Source: G039029935 sp039029935
Lineage (GTDB): Bacteria > Chloroflexota > Anaerolineae > Caldilineales > Caldilineaceae
Direction of reading: 5' to 3'
Assembly: GCA_039029935.1 (NCBI GenBank)
Contig: JBCCFC010000181.1
Coordinates: 1 to 14,615, forward strand
DNA length: 14,615 bases
Shown here: positions 7,893-14,615 of the stretch, in pieces
Layout: each line of letters begins with the position of its first letter
Position numbering within the stretch: the first letter of the stretch is position 1
Program-made: the position numbers and the translations under genes
Notes under the pieces: model-generated
The model's database searches: none
The model's input: the letters and a program-made list of their open reading frames with translations, nothing else
What the model was told of the DNA's origin: nothing

Positions 7893-8396
7893 ATGAAAAA
7901 ACACCTATCTCTGATCCCAAAAGATGATGATGTGATGCTGGATGCAAACATGATTGTTTATGCACTACAGCCAGCATCACCTTATCATGAATCCTGTCGA
8001 GAACTACTTGAACATGGGTTCAAAAAGACTATTTCATTGCATACAACGGTGCATGTCGTCTCTGATGTAATCCATCGGATTATGGTAGAAGAAATTAGAG
8101 AGATGGGGTTGACAGATAAGGTCAATCCGGCAACATTTCTCAAAAAACGCCCGCAGATTATTCCCAAACTCAATCGCTATAAAACAGTTCTCCGTGACCT
8201 CAAACGGGTTGGTCTTGATATTCTCCCAGTGAGTCATCAAGACCTGCATGGCAGCCGCATTCACCGAGAACAACATGGTTTGATGGCAAATGACTCGTTG
8301 ATTGTAGCTGTGATGAGACGCGAAAAGATTCAACACTTGGCGACAAATGATCGGGATTTTGAGCGCGTGCCGGATATTAAGGTGTGGTATCCGTAA
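7893..8396 (+). CDS. PIN-domain ribonuclease, VapC-like toxin
   Basis: The 167-residue protein has the PIN fold signature: Asp17 in LDANMIVYAL, an acidic position on the second helix (Asp58 in TVHVVSDVIHRI, where most VapC proteins have Glu), Asp134 in GLMANDSLIVAVM, and Asp153 in LATNDRDFERV. These would coordinate Mg2+ or Mn2+ for single-strand RNA cleavage in the cytoplasm. The gene starts five bases after the antitoxin stop with no clear ribosome binding site of its own, so translation is probably coupled. An internal ATG at codon 15 would give the more usual PIN N-terminus (MLDAN), so the first 14 residues may be an extension. The insert between Asp58 and Asp134 is somewhat long. PIN identity is secure; toxin role is inferred from the antitoxin neighbour. 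Confidence 0.85.
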   Translation: MKKHLSLIPKDDDVMLDANMIVYALQPASPYHESCRELLEHGFKKTISLHTTVHVVSDVIHRIMVEEIREMGLTDKVNPATFLKKRPQIIPKLNRYKTVLRDLKRVGLDILPVSHQDLHGSRIHREQHGLMANDSLIVAVMRREKIQHLATNDRDFERVPDIKVWYP

Positions 8397-8434
8397 ATTC
8401 CCAGCGGTTTTCTTTTCAACATTTGGAGAGACAT

Positions 8435-9184
8435 ATGGAAAAGACAATCATGGTTCCGATTGCAGAATCGATTTATGAAGATGTAATCAAGGAAGCCGCT
8501 GCCATGAATATGACCATTACTGAGGTCGTGAATTACTATCTGACAGTCGATGCACCTGTGCCGAATGAGTACAATCAACCGATTGAGGAGAATGTTGAAG
8601 ATACGGTTGAGAATCGTCTCGCAGCCTTGGAGCGGCTTACAAAATTGCTTGAAGATGTTGAACCCATTGAGTTGAGTGAGTTACTCAACGAGCCAGCAGT
8701 GGATGAATCTAACATGAATAGGAAGTACTATAGCCAGTTCAGTTTGAAACCAAGAATTTTCAAAACCGAATTTACAGTGGTAGATGCCTACGAAAAATTC
8801 CGGTTTTCAAACCGTTTTTGCTATAGAATGATAAACACAGCACAACTACCCAGAGTGTTCAACGGATTTCACTCTGGTACAATCCTGAAAACGATTATCA
8901 CCGCAGATGACGCTCGTAGAAAAGCCAATGGCTATCTTTCTCATTATGTTAGTACGGGATACAGTGCAAAGGACCCGAAATTACCCCGGCAAGATAAATT
9001 GATATGGCAAATGTTAGTGATTTACAAGACGCCTGGTCTGTCGCCCGTGCGTATGGGGTTTCTCGATATTGATGCAGAAACAGGGGACGTCGCCCCTTTT
9101 ACAGAAGAAGAAATACAATTGATTCGGAGTAGAGCCAGTGCCTTCGTTAAAGCTTACACACCATCCACAAAAACACTGAACTGA
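8435..9184 (+). CDS. Antitoxin-like N-terminus fused to a PepSY-like C-terminal domain
   Basis: This 249-residue protein starts at ATG 8435 behind GGAGAG (8425-8430), 38 bases after the toxin. An upstream in-frame GTG at 8384 lies inside the toxin gene and lacks such a site. Residues 1-90 are a paralogue of the 7450 antitoxin: VPIAESIYEDVIKE, a second helix ending VVNYYL, then EDTVENRLAALERLTKLLEDVEP. After VDESN the sequences part company. Residues ~140-240 read like a PepSY unit: ITADDARRKANGYL, a beta strand with WQMLVIY, then MGFLDIDAETGDV and a final helix. No signal peptide is seen, so the PepSY-like part would be cytoplasmic, unlike most of that family. It may be a second antitoxin, or a regulator that inherited the DNA- or toxin-binding part. 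The fusion is clear; its function is unknown. Confidence 0.7.
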   Translation: MEKTIMVPIAESIYEDVIKEAAAMNMTITEVVNYYLTVDAPVPNEYNQPIEENVEDTVENRLAALERLTKLLEDVEPIELSELLNEPAVDESNMNRKYYSQFSLKPRIFKTEFTVVDAYEKFRFSNRFCYRMINTAQLPRVFNGFHSGTILKTIITADDARRKANGYLSHYVSTGYSAKDPKLPRQDKLIWQMLVIYKTPGLSPVRMGFLDIDAETGDVAPFTEEEIQLIRSRASAFVKAYTPSTKTLN

Positions 9185-9221
9185 TTACTTTATCAACGTG
9201 CCAAAGTTTATAACGGTGACA

Positions 9222-9647
9222 TCAATACTTCATTTCTAACTCTTGCAGTGTTGGAAGTTGATAGCCACGCCATTTCAACAACACATAGGCATAACTTTTC
9301 CGTAACGTAAGCAGGTCCACTACTTCCAAATGTATGTCCATTTCCGCTTTTTCTTTCGCAGTCAACATGCCTCGCGCATTCTTTTGCTGCAATAACCGAT
9401 ACGCTTGCTGTTTATCTGAATTATATTGAATCTAGAAAATTTCCCAAAGCACATCATAATCTAATTTTTATAATTTATTAAATGCATATTGTGCTTTTTT
9501 AGGTAAATGAGCAGGTAACGTTGGTACATGATAATCTAACGTTTGAATCACAAGTGAATCAAGCGAACGACGTGTAATGGTTGCAAGATGTTGAAGCCGT
9601 TGATGTAGAGGCTCTGGTAACTGAACTGCTACCGTTTGTGTTGTCAT
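9222..9647 (-). pseudogene. Decayed antitoxin-like gene with two in-frame stop codons
   Basis: ATG 9647-9645 (minus strand) follows GGGGA and encodes MTTQTVAVQLPEPLHQRLQH..., an antitoxin-like N-terminus. The frame meets TAA at 9470-9468, but the same frame continues sensibly as KLDYDVLWEIF, meets TAG at 9434-9432, and goes on as IQYNSDKQQAYRLLQQ..., LTAKEKAEMD, VVDLLTLRKSYAYVLLKWRGY and LPTLQELEMKY before the natural stop TGA at 9224-9222. The downstream part matches what I recall as the C-terminal half of a family of about 130-140 residues in Chloroflexota and cyanobacteria (LTLRKAYAxxLLKWRG, PTLxELE). No frameshift is needed; two point nonsense changes (the TAG perhaps from CAG) explain it. 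No partner gene is left downstream. The 147 bases between it and the next gene (9650-9796) show nothing recognisable. Confidence 0.7.
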
Positions 9648-9796
9648 CAATCGTCCCCCTTATGACGACGCTGATTGATTTCGGTTATACTGTATTTGAG
9701 GTACAACGTCAACCATTTGGAAAGATGAGCCAATTGGGTCATCACGACATTCATGCCATTGTTTGCGACGTTGGACAAAGCCACTAATCCGCAACC

Positions 9797-12700
9797 TCAC
9801 CGACTCAACGCCTGAAATGCCGCCCAGAAAAAGGGGTGGTCATAGCCATTGGCGCGTACGTGTGCCTGTGCTGCTTGTAGGGAATCGGCAACGTCATGGG
9901 TCTTGTTCCATTCTTGATAGAATTGAGTCATCAATAAACAGGTCGATTGGTCGTCTACAGGCCATAAATTAGATAATACTGTCTTCGCTCCAGCAACCAG
10001 AAATGCACCAGCTAACGATAAGGTAACGCCTCCTAATTCAGGGATTACACCTGTTTCACTGGCACTTAATGTTACAAGATCAGTTGCCTCTAAATCAAAA
10101 TTTAAAATATCAGCAAGAAAAAGAGATTCATCAGCCAAATCTATTCTCGAAAAAAGAGGCGCATTCAAATCGACCCATGCATGTGCGCCAATATGAATAC
10201 ATAGAGGTGGTTCCGCCCAAACAAAGTCTGCTATCTGGGCTGAGCTAATCTTTGTTGCGTTTGGTAAGATTTGTGTGATTTGGGATAATTCTTGTTGTAA
10301 GTGACGTAGAGGTGGCTCACCAACATGACCAAGGATAAGCGATTGTTGTGATGTTGCGGCATTCAATTTTTGCGTATGTTGAGCAGCAGATAGAACGAGT
10401 AGAACGGAGGAGGGGTAGAGTATAATTTGGTATTGATCACTTAAATAGCTTTCATTATTGTATAATGCAGCCCAAGGTATGGAAAACAAAAACTGATCTG
10501 GTACAATCATTAGTTTGTTGATTGATGATTTATGAATGACATGCTCTATAGGTTCGATAAGATTTTGATATAAATCGAATAATACCTTATCAATTGTAAT
10601 TTTTTGTTCACTTAGTATTTGTTCTCGTTTGTAGGAATTTCCTGTTCTCATTATCGCCACTATAAGCATCTCAAATCTTGTCATTAAATTTTTTATATCG
10701 GCTATTTTGCCTAGTGATATCCATTGAGTATCACCTACTGGTGGAATCACACAAACATAAACTTGCTCTGTACCTACAAAATATTCAAGAATAATTGATT
10801 GAGATGATGTTTGATGGTTTTGAGCAGCCTGTAATTGTGCTTGAATATCTGCAATTGTTGGTAAGGAAGATAATATAACATCTGTGGACGTTTGATTCCG
10901 GCTAAGTGTTCTGGATGCTATCGCAAGCGTATTCTTTGCCTGCTCTATATGTTTTCTACATATCTTTTGATACGGGAGGTGTTCTGGGTTGTTCTGCTGG
11001 ATTACTTGCCGTAACTCATCTTCCCAATGGGCTAATTCTGCACGGGTACGTATCCATTTCTCATTGATGGTGGACTCTGGTTTACTCCTTGTAAAATCAA
11101 TCCAGAGCCCTCCTTTTGCCTCAATGAGCGTTTGTGTAGCATCAAGTAGTTGATCACATTCGAACTGTGCTTCAATAAGTTGTACGTAAATGTCTGCTTG
11201 CCCCGTCCATAAATTTGCTTTCAACTCTGCTACAGGCATCTGTTGACGTGTCTGCACCAAAATATCGGCTGCACGTCGGAGCGTCCCTTGAGCATCTTTG
11301 GGTGGTTGATAACGCGCTAATTGAATACAGGCATCTTGCTCTAGGTGCGTGAAGCCATGTCGATGGGCATCGTTCATAATGGACTCATAGCGTTCAAAGG
11401 CGTCAACTTCCTCTAATTCTATCGCCAAAGAGGCAGCTATTAAGCGGGTCTTCAATGCATATTGAATCGAACCCAACTCAGTCAGTTTAGCGGAGGCTTC
11501 ATCAACTGTTTTCAAGGCTTCTTGATATTGCTGTTCTGCCCGTTGAAGCATGGGATGTGCATTGTAGCTTTGCCAAAGAAGTTGTAAGTGCTGTGGTGCA
11601 TGTTGAACAATAGATTCAGAATCCTGTAAATAGTGGCGGGCGCGCTTTCTTTCATTGCTGTTTAGCGCAATATCTATACTGACCAGATATGCGTCAACAC
11701 TCTCGCTAACAATACCCTCACCTTTAAATACTTGCGCGGCTTTGATAGCTGCATTTCGGGCATGAAGAGGCATCATCAAACGCTGATAAAGGTCTGCTTC
11801 ATAAAGTAATATGGTAGCGAGGGGAACCTGCACACCTGTAGACTCAAAATTTTCACGAGCGTGAGCAAATAATTTTAGAGCTTCAAAAAGTTTGTCTTGG
11901 AGCGTATAAAGTCGTCCCATATTTATACGTGAACGCCCTGCAATTTCAACAGCATTATGAGTTTCAGCTAGCACAAGAGCATGATTTAAACTATCGTATG
12001 CTAACTGTACATCATAATTCAGCATTGCAGCACGACCACGATTCAAGAGGGCTTCTGCACGATATATCGTATAATAAACTGATTCATTTGGGTAATTTTC
12101 ACTAAATGTTATGGTAACGTTTTCAGCTACCCTCGTTGCTTCAATGGCCTCTTGATATCGGCCTTGTTGCAAGTATATCTGAGACTGCGTTAGATAGATG
12201 GTCGGCCAATCATTATAATTCGGCCACGGAGATAAACACACAATCGCACGGTTAATTGCCTTCTCTGCAACCTCTAACTCACCCAAAAAGGCAATCTGGC
12301 TGGCATAACCAATCATTACACGACCTTCGTTAAAGGTTTGGTTGGTACGACGAAAATGATCAATGGCCTTTTTTTGATGATCAACCGCACGACGAGTCTT
12401 ATGACCACTATAAAAAATAGCACTACACCAGTTGGCGTGGGCAATATGGTCATCGTCCTCCGTATCGTAAGCAATCGCCCATGCAAAGTCTACCCATGCT
12501 TGTGCGTGATCTAAACTGCCCCGTTGAAGCGCGTAAACGATCTTCTGTCTGACTTCATCATATATAACCAATTGATTTTCTGATAAAAAAGACAAATCGA
12601 GTGGCTCGCCATTTAGGTACTGCTGATATAGATCCACAAGAGATAAGTCTTGCGGTATTCTTGGCACCAGAGGTGGCCGAATTTTTGTTTCCAGTTCATC

Positions 12701-14320
12701 CGCTAACCTTGCATACTCCCGCCCCAACCGCCGCAACACCTGCACCTCCACATGTGCAAAAGGAATATGACTATCAAGAATCTCCATATCTCCCGTTTGC
12801 GCTGGCATCCCCAACCAAGAGAGAAAAGTCATGGTATTCCCCAGATGGTCCTTGATATACCCCGATATTTTTTTGCGCATCTCCGTAACTTCACTGATAC
12901 GCACTTCATTTAAAAGCAGGTCACGAACACCATCAACAAATTCATATTGCAAATCGTTGGGGTCTTCTGTGGGTAACTGTTTGATTAGACCGCTTAGAAA
13001 GAATTCGGCAAGATGGACTTGACGTTGGTTTGTTAACACCTTTTCCTGAACCAAGCGCATGACGGGAAGTGTTAGAGGCATGGCCGAGAGATAAATGGCA
13101 AGGTCTTGGGCTTCTGGGGATGCAGTGGCAAAGAAGATATCGACCAATTCATCAGCGGTGTGAGTGGCGTTGTTTTCATTTGGATTGGGAGAGTCTGCTA
13201 CCGGCTGCGGTGGTTGAAGTGGCAACAACATGCCCGCAATCCATGCATCATTGCCATAACGCATAGTCTTCACCCAAGGCGACAATAGTTCTGGTTCTAA
13301 TGTAATGATGGGCAGTAGGACACCCTGAGATAGCTTGATGGGCTGCGGTTCCAGCAGATGATTGGGGCATAGTGGCGTTGTCGTGCGTACACCGACCAAC
13401 TCAGCATCGTCAATGCCTGTGCGCATCCACAATGGGTTGGGCAACATCTGTAACACGGCAATGGTGTTATATTTACTCACCGCCTCCAGTTTGTTTGCCA
13501 TGCGCCCATCGCTCCAATAGGCGGCAATACAGTCGCTGACCACCACAATCAATCGACGGCGGCTGGGGTCAATCAGTGTACGCCAGTGATGCCGGTGGTG
13601 TGTAGACCGTTTGTGAGATGAATAAACGACCAGTTCGTTGCTTGCCTCTGAAACGCGGACTGCCCAACAATCTATCTGACGAAAGGCTCCGACCTTTTCC
13701 AGCAGATGACGAAATTCATCAATCAGCTCATCCCAAATCACCATCGACGGCGACTGGTCACAGAGCAACACCACATCCAGCCAGCGTTCAGCAGCAGGTT
13801 TTCGTATGGGCAGGAGGAGTTCAGCTTCCGCTGAGTGTTGTACGGTTTTATCTTCGTCAAGCATCATGCGATAGTTTGAGGGAACCATCTTTTTGAGCGG
13901 TCGCAAGCGGCGCATAATGGTCAATGCATCGGGCAACACAGGGACACTAGGCGTTTCTAGGGTCATGCCACTGCCAACATGACCGCCTTCAATCCCTGTA
14001 TACAGTCCCATGTTATATTTATCGCTGATATCAGGTTGCAGTTTGTTGCCCATTATCGGTTGGTCAGGAATCTCTATCGGTGGCGGCGGAGGGCTATCAT
14101 TCTGTTTAGGTTGGCTGGTTGATGGCTGCTCTCTTGGCTGTGGTCGGTGTTGCTCAACGTCATCAATCAGAGGCTCTATAGGTGTATCATCTTTACCATT
14201 GACGCGGTGAATCTGATAGGACAACCAGAGCATGTCCCCTATATCTTCCGGTGTGCTGTTGGGGGCAAGTTCGTCGATGAGCGTAACAAGTTCTGTTAGA
14301 TTGGATTCTGTGTTTTGCAT
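9797..14320 (-). CDS. SAV_2336-type / vWA-like / TPR / CHAT giant protein, probable conflict-system effector
   Basis: This 1507-residue protein has four parts. Residues 1-40 are a helical module (ELVTLIDELAPNSTPEDIGDMLWL) as in SAV_2336 proteins, followed by a Pro/Gln-rich linker. Residues ~110-370 are a vWA-like domain: LPDALTIMRRLRPLKKMVPS, ERWLDVVLLCDQSPSM with MIDAS Asp188, RRRLIVVVSD and AVLQMLPNPLWMRTG. Residues ~390-560 are the helical module that follows it in that family (ATASPEAQDLAIYLSAMPL, LPVMRLVQ, YEFVDGVRDLLL). About 590-1080 is a TPR superhelix. About 1180-1507 is a CHAT caspase-like domain with His1380 in HIGAHAW, LSASETG at 1418-1424, FLVAGAKTVLSNLWPVDD and HPFFWAAFQAL. The expected catalytic Cys is Ser1421. 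SAV_2336-type proteins are often neighbours of MoxR-type ATPases, and TPR-CHAT proteins act as proteolytic effectors. No ribosome binding site precedes the ATG, but the family's N-terminus supports this start. Confidence 0.85.
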   Translation of the reverse strand: MQNTESNLTELVTLIDELAPNSTPEDIGDMLWLSYQIHRVNGKDDTPIEPLIDDVEQHRPQPREQPSTSQPKQNDSPPPPPIEIPDQPIMGNKLQPDISDKYNMGLYTGIEGGHVGSGMTLETPSVPVLPDALTIMRRLRPLKKMVPSNYRMMLDEDKTVQHSAEAELLLPIRKPAAERWLDVVLLCDQSPSMVIWDELIDEFRHLLEKVGAFRQIDCWAVRVSEASNELVVYSSHKRSTHHRHHWRTLIDPSRRRLIVVVSDCIAAYWSDGRMANKLEAVSKYNTIAVLQMLPNPLWMRTGIDDAELVGVRTTTPLCPNHLLEPQPIKLSQGVLLPIITLEPELLSPWVKTMRYGNDAWIAGMLLPLQPPQPVADSPNPNENNATHTADELVDIFFATASPEAQDLAIYLSAMPLTLPVMRLVQEKVLTNQRQVHLAEFFLSGLIKQLPTEDPNDLQYEFVDGVRDLLLNEVRISEVTEMRKKISGYIKDHLGNTMTFLSWLGMPAQTGDMEILDSHIPFAHVEVQVLRRLGREYARLADELETKIRPPLVPRIPQDLSLVDLYQQYLNGEPLDLSFLSENQLVIYDEVRQKIVYALQRGSLDHAQAWVDFAWAIAYDTEDDDHIAHANWCSAIFYSGHKTRRAVDHQKKAIDHFRRTNQTFNEGRVMIGYASQIAFLGELEVAEKAINRAIVCLSPWPNYNDWPTIYLTQSQIYLQQGRYQEAIEATRVAENVTITFSENYPNESVYYTIYRAEALLNRGRAAMLNYDVQLAYDSLNHALVLAETHNAVEIAGRSRINMGRLYTLQDKLFEALKLFAHARENFESTGVQVPLATILLYEADLYQRLMMPLHARNAAIKAAQVFKGEGIVSESVDAYLVSIDIALNSNERKRARHYLQDSESIVQHAPQHLQLLWQSYNAHPMLQRAEQQYQEALKTVDEASAKLTELGSIQYALKTRLIAASLAIELEEVDAFERYESIMNDAHRHGFTHLEQDACIQLARYQPPKDAQGTLRRAADILVQTRQQMPVAELKANLWTGQADIYVQLIEAQFECDQLLDATQTLIEAKGGLWIDFTRSKPESTINEKWIRTRAELAHWEDELRQVIQQNNPEHLPYQKICRKHIEQAKNTLAIASRTLSRNQTSTDVILSSLPTIADIQAQLQAAQNHQTSSQSIILEYFVGTEQVYVCVIPPVGDTQWISLGKIADIKNLMTRFEMLIVAIMRTGNSYKREQILSEQKITIDKVLFDLYQNLIEPIEHVIHKSSINKLMIVPDQFLFSIPWAALYNNESYLSDQYQIILYPSSVLLVLSAAQHTQKLNAATSQQSLILGHVGEPPLRHLQQELSQITQILPNATKISSAQIADFVWAEPPLCIHIGAHAWVDLNAPLFSRIDLADESLFLADILNFDLEATDLVTLSASETGVIPELGGVTLSLAGAFLVAGAKTVLSNLWPVDDQSTCLLMTQFYQEWNKTHDVADSLQAAQAHVRANGYDHPFFWAAFQALSR

Positions 14321-14363
14321 GATGTCTATTGTTTCATAGGATAGGATAAGCCAGTATCACAGA
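14290..14363 (-). repeat. Left arm of a perfect 74-bp inverted duplication
   Basis: These 74 bases cover the first 31 coding bases of the giant CHAT gene and 43 bases upstream. They are an exact reverse complement of 14542-14615. Past 14363 the two copies separate within a hairpin loop. Confidence 0.9.
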
Positions 14364-14550
14364 TTGATTATCTGTGACGCAGGTAGCCAACCTGCGATAC
14401 TATTTTTTGTCCTTTCATAGGTTGCGTAGGAAAGGATAAACCAGTATCACAGATTGGTTATCTGTGACGCAGGTAGCCAACCTGCGATACTATCCTTTGT
14501 CCTTGCATAGGAAAGGATAAACCAGTATCACAGATTGATTATCTGTGATA
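14344..14550. repeat. Tandem array of nested palindromic units (two full, one truncated)
   Basis: A 51-base core occurs at 14351-14401 and 14441-14491 with a single difference; a third, truncated start is at 14522-14549. Each core holds two hairpins: ATCACAGAT/ATCTGTGA (loop about 5 bases) and CGCAGGT/ACCTGCG (loop AGCCA). These are enclosed by AGTATC/GATACT and, in the second unit, by AAAGGATA (14431-14438) with TATCCTTT (14491-14498). The whole would fold as a three-way junction. Spacing between units is 90 and then 81 bases; the second lacks GTTGCGTAG. The array fills the upstream region of the CHAT gene, so it may be regulatory, or a small palindromic mobile or REP-like element. Confidence 0.8.
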
Positions 14551-14615
14551 CTGGCTTATCCTATCCTATGAAACAATAGACATCATGCAAAACACAGAAT
14601 CCAATCTAACAGAAC
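14542..14615 (+). repeat. Right arm of a perfect 74-bp inverted duplication, reaching the window end
   Basis: Exact reverse complement of 14290-14363, identical up to the last base of the window, so the true length of the duplication cannot be seen. The centre of symmetry of the whole structure falls in the repeat array between the arms. Confidence 0.9.
14585..14615 (+). CDS. Mirrored start of the CHAT giant gene, truncated at the window end
   Basis: ATG 14585 opens a frame reading MQNTESNLTE, identical in DNA and protein to the start of the minus-strand gene at 14320. If the assembly is right, this is the beginning of a divergently transcribed recent duplicate of the SAV_2336/TPR/CHAT protein, the two sharing a 264-base repeat-filled upstream region. 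If it is wrong, this is the same gene read back through a fold. Only ten codons are visible. Confidence 0.4.
   Translation, partial: MQNTESNLTE

Noticed and set aside
8384..8434. Upstream GTG start for the third gene of the TA operon
   Set aside because: It lies inside the toxin gene, lacks a ribosome binding site, and adds residues without counterpart in the paralogue. ATG 8435 has GGAGAG at the right distance.
9581..9972. Two plus-strand frames of 68-69 codons near the end of the CHAT gene
   Set aside because: They are antisense to the decayed antitoxin-like gene and to the conserved CHAT C-terminus; no recognisable protein features.
12601..14210. Several plus-strand frames of 60-92 codons inside the CHAT gene
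   Set aside because: They are antisense to well-conserved vWA-like and linker segments; one is simply the reverse of the Pro-rich linker read as Gly-rich sequence.
14344..14550. CRISPR array
   Set aside because: Only two full units, the spacing between cores is itself repeated rather than unique, and the cores hold nested hairpins unlike CRISPR repeats.
1..14615. tRNA or rRNA genes
   Set aside because: No cloverleaf with a GGTTCRA-type arm and no rRNA-like conserved stretch was seen in any intergenic part.

Overview
The window looks like a piece of a Chloroflexota chromosome or metagenomic contig, probably a filamentous member of Chloroflexia or Anaerolineae. The clues are the C-terminal end Val-Tyr-Leu-Pro-Ile-Val-Thr-Arg after a Thr/Pro stalk on the large exported protein (a tail often seen in that phylum), the SAV_2336-type/TPR/CHAT giant protein, and a decayed antitoxin-like gene of a type I recall from Chloroflexota and cyanobacteria. 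This assignment is by pattern recognition only.

Layout. Positions 1-35 hold the first 12 codons of a leftward gene with a strong ribosome binding site. A divergent intergenic region follows. Positions 371-7270 encode a 2299-residue exported mosaic protein: signal peptide, Big_5-like domain, seven FG-GAP/VCBS-like calcium-loop repeats, a DUF11 domain, six cadherin-like ~96-residue repeats, a plant-type LRR, FN3, a chagasin-like (I42) cysteine-protease-inhibitor domain, a papain-type (C1A) protease with all catalytic residues, three FN3 domains, a Thr/Pro stalk and a short C-terminal signal. One of the FN3 domains carries an in-frame palindromic insertion.

A long inverted repeat (7283-7370) separates this gene from a three-gene rightward operon (7450-9184). 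The operon holds an antitoxin-like protein, a PIN-domain (VapC-like) toxin, and a second antitoxin paralogue fused to a PepSY-like C-terminal domain. Next, on the minus strand, comes a decayed antitoxin-like gene with two in-frame stops (9222-9647).

Positions 9797-14320 (minus strand) encode a 1507-residue protein with a SAV_2336-type N-terminus and vWA-like MIDAS domain, a TPR superhelix and a C-terminal CHAT caspase-like domain. The CHAT His is present, but the usual catalytic Cys is Ser. This has the architecture of an effector in NTP-dependent bacterial conflict/defence systems, whose MoxR-type ATPase partner would lie outside the window.

The right end (14321-14615) consists of nested palindromic tandem repeats. 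It is closed by a perfect 74-bp inverted copy of the giant gene's own start region, so a second copy of its first ten codons reads out of the window on the plus strand. This is either a divergent recent duplicate or an assembly fold-back. The most interesting points are the protease-plus-inhibitor fusion, the Cys-to-Ser CHAT protein and its mirrored start, and the antitoxin-toxin-antitoxin fusion operon.
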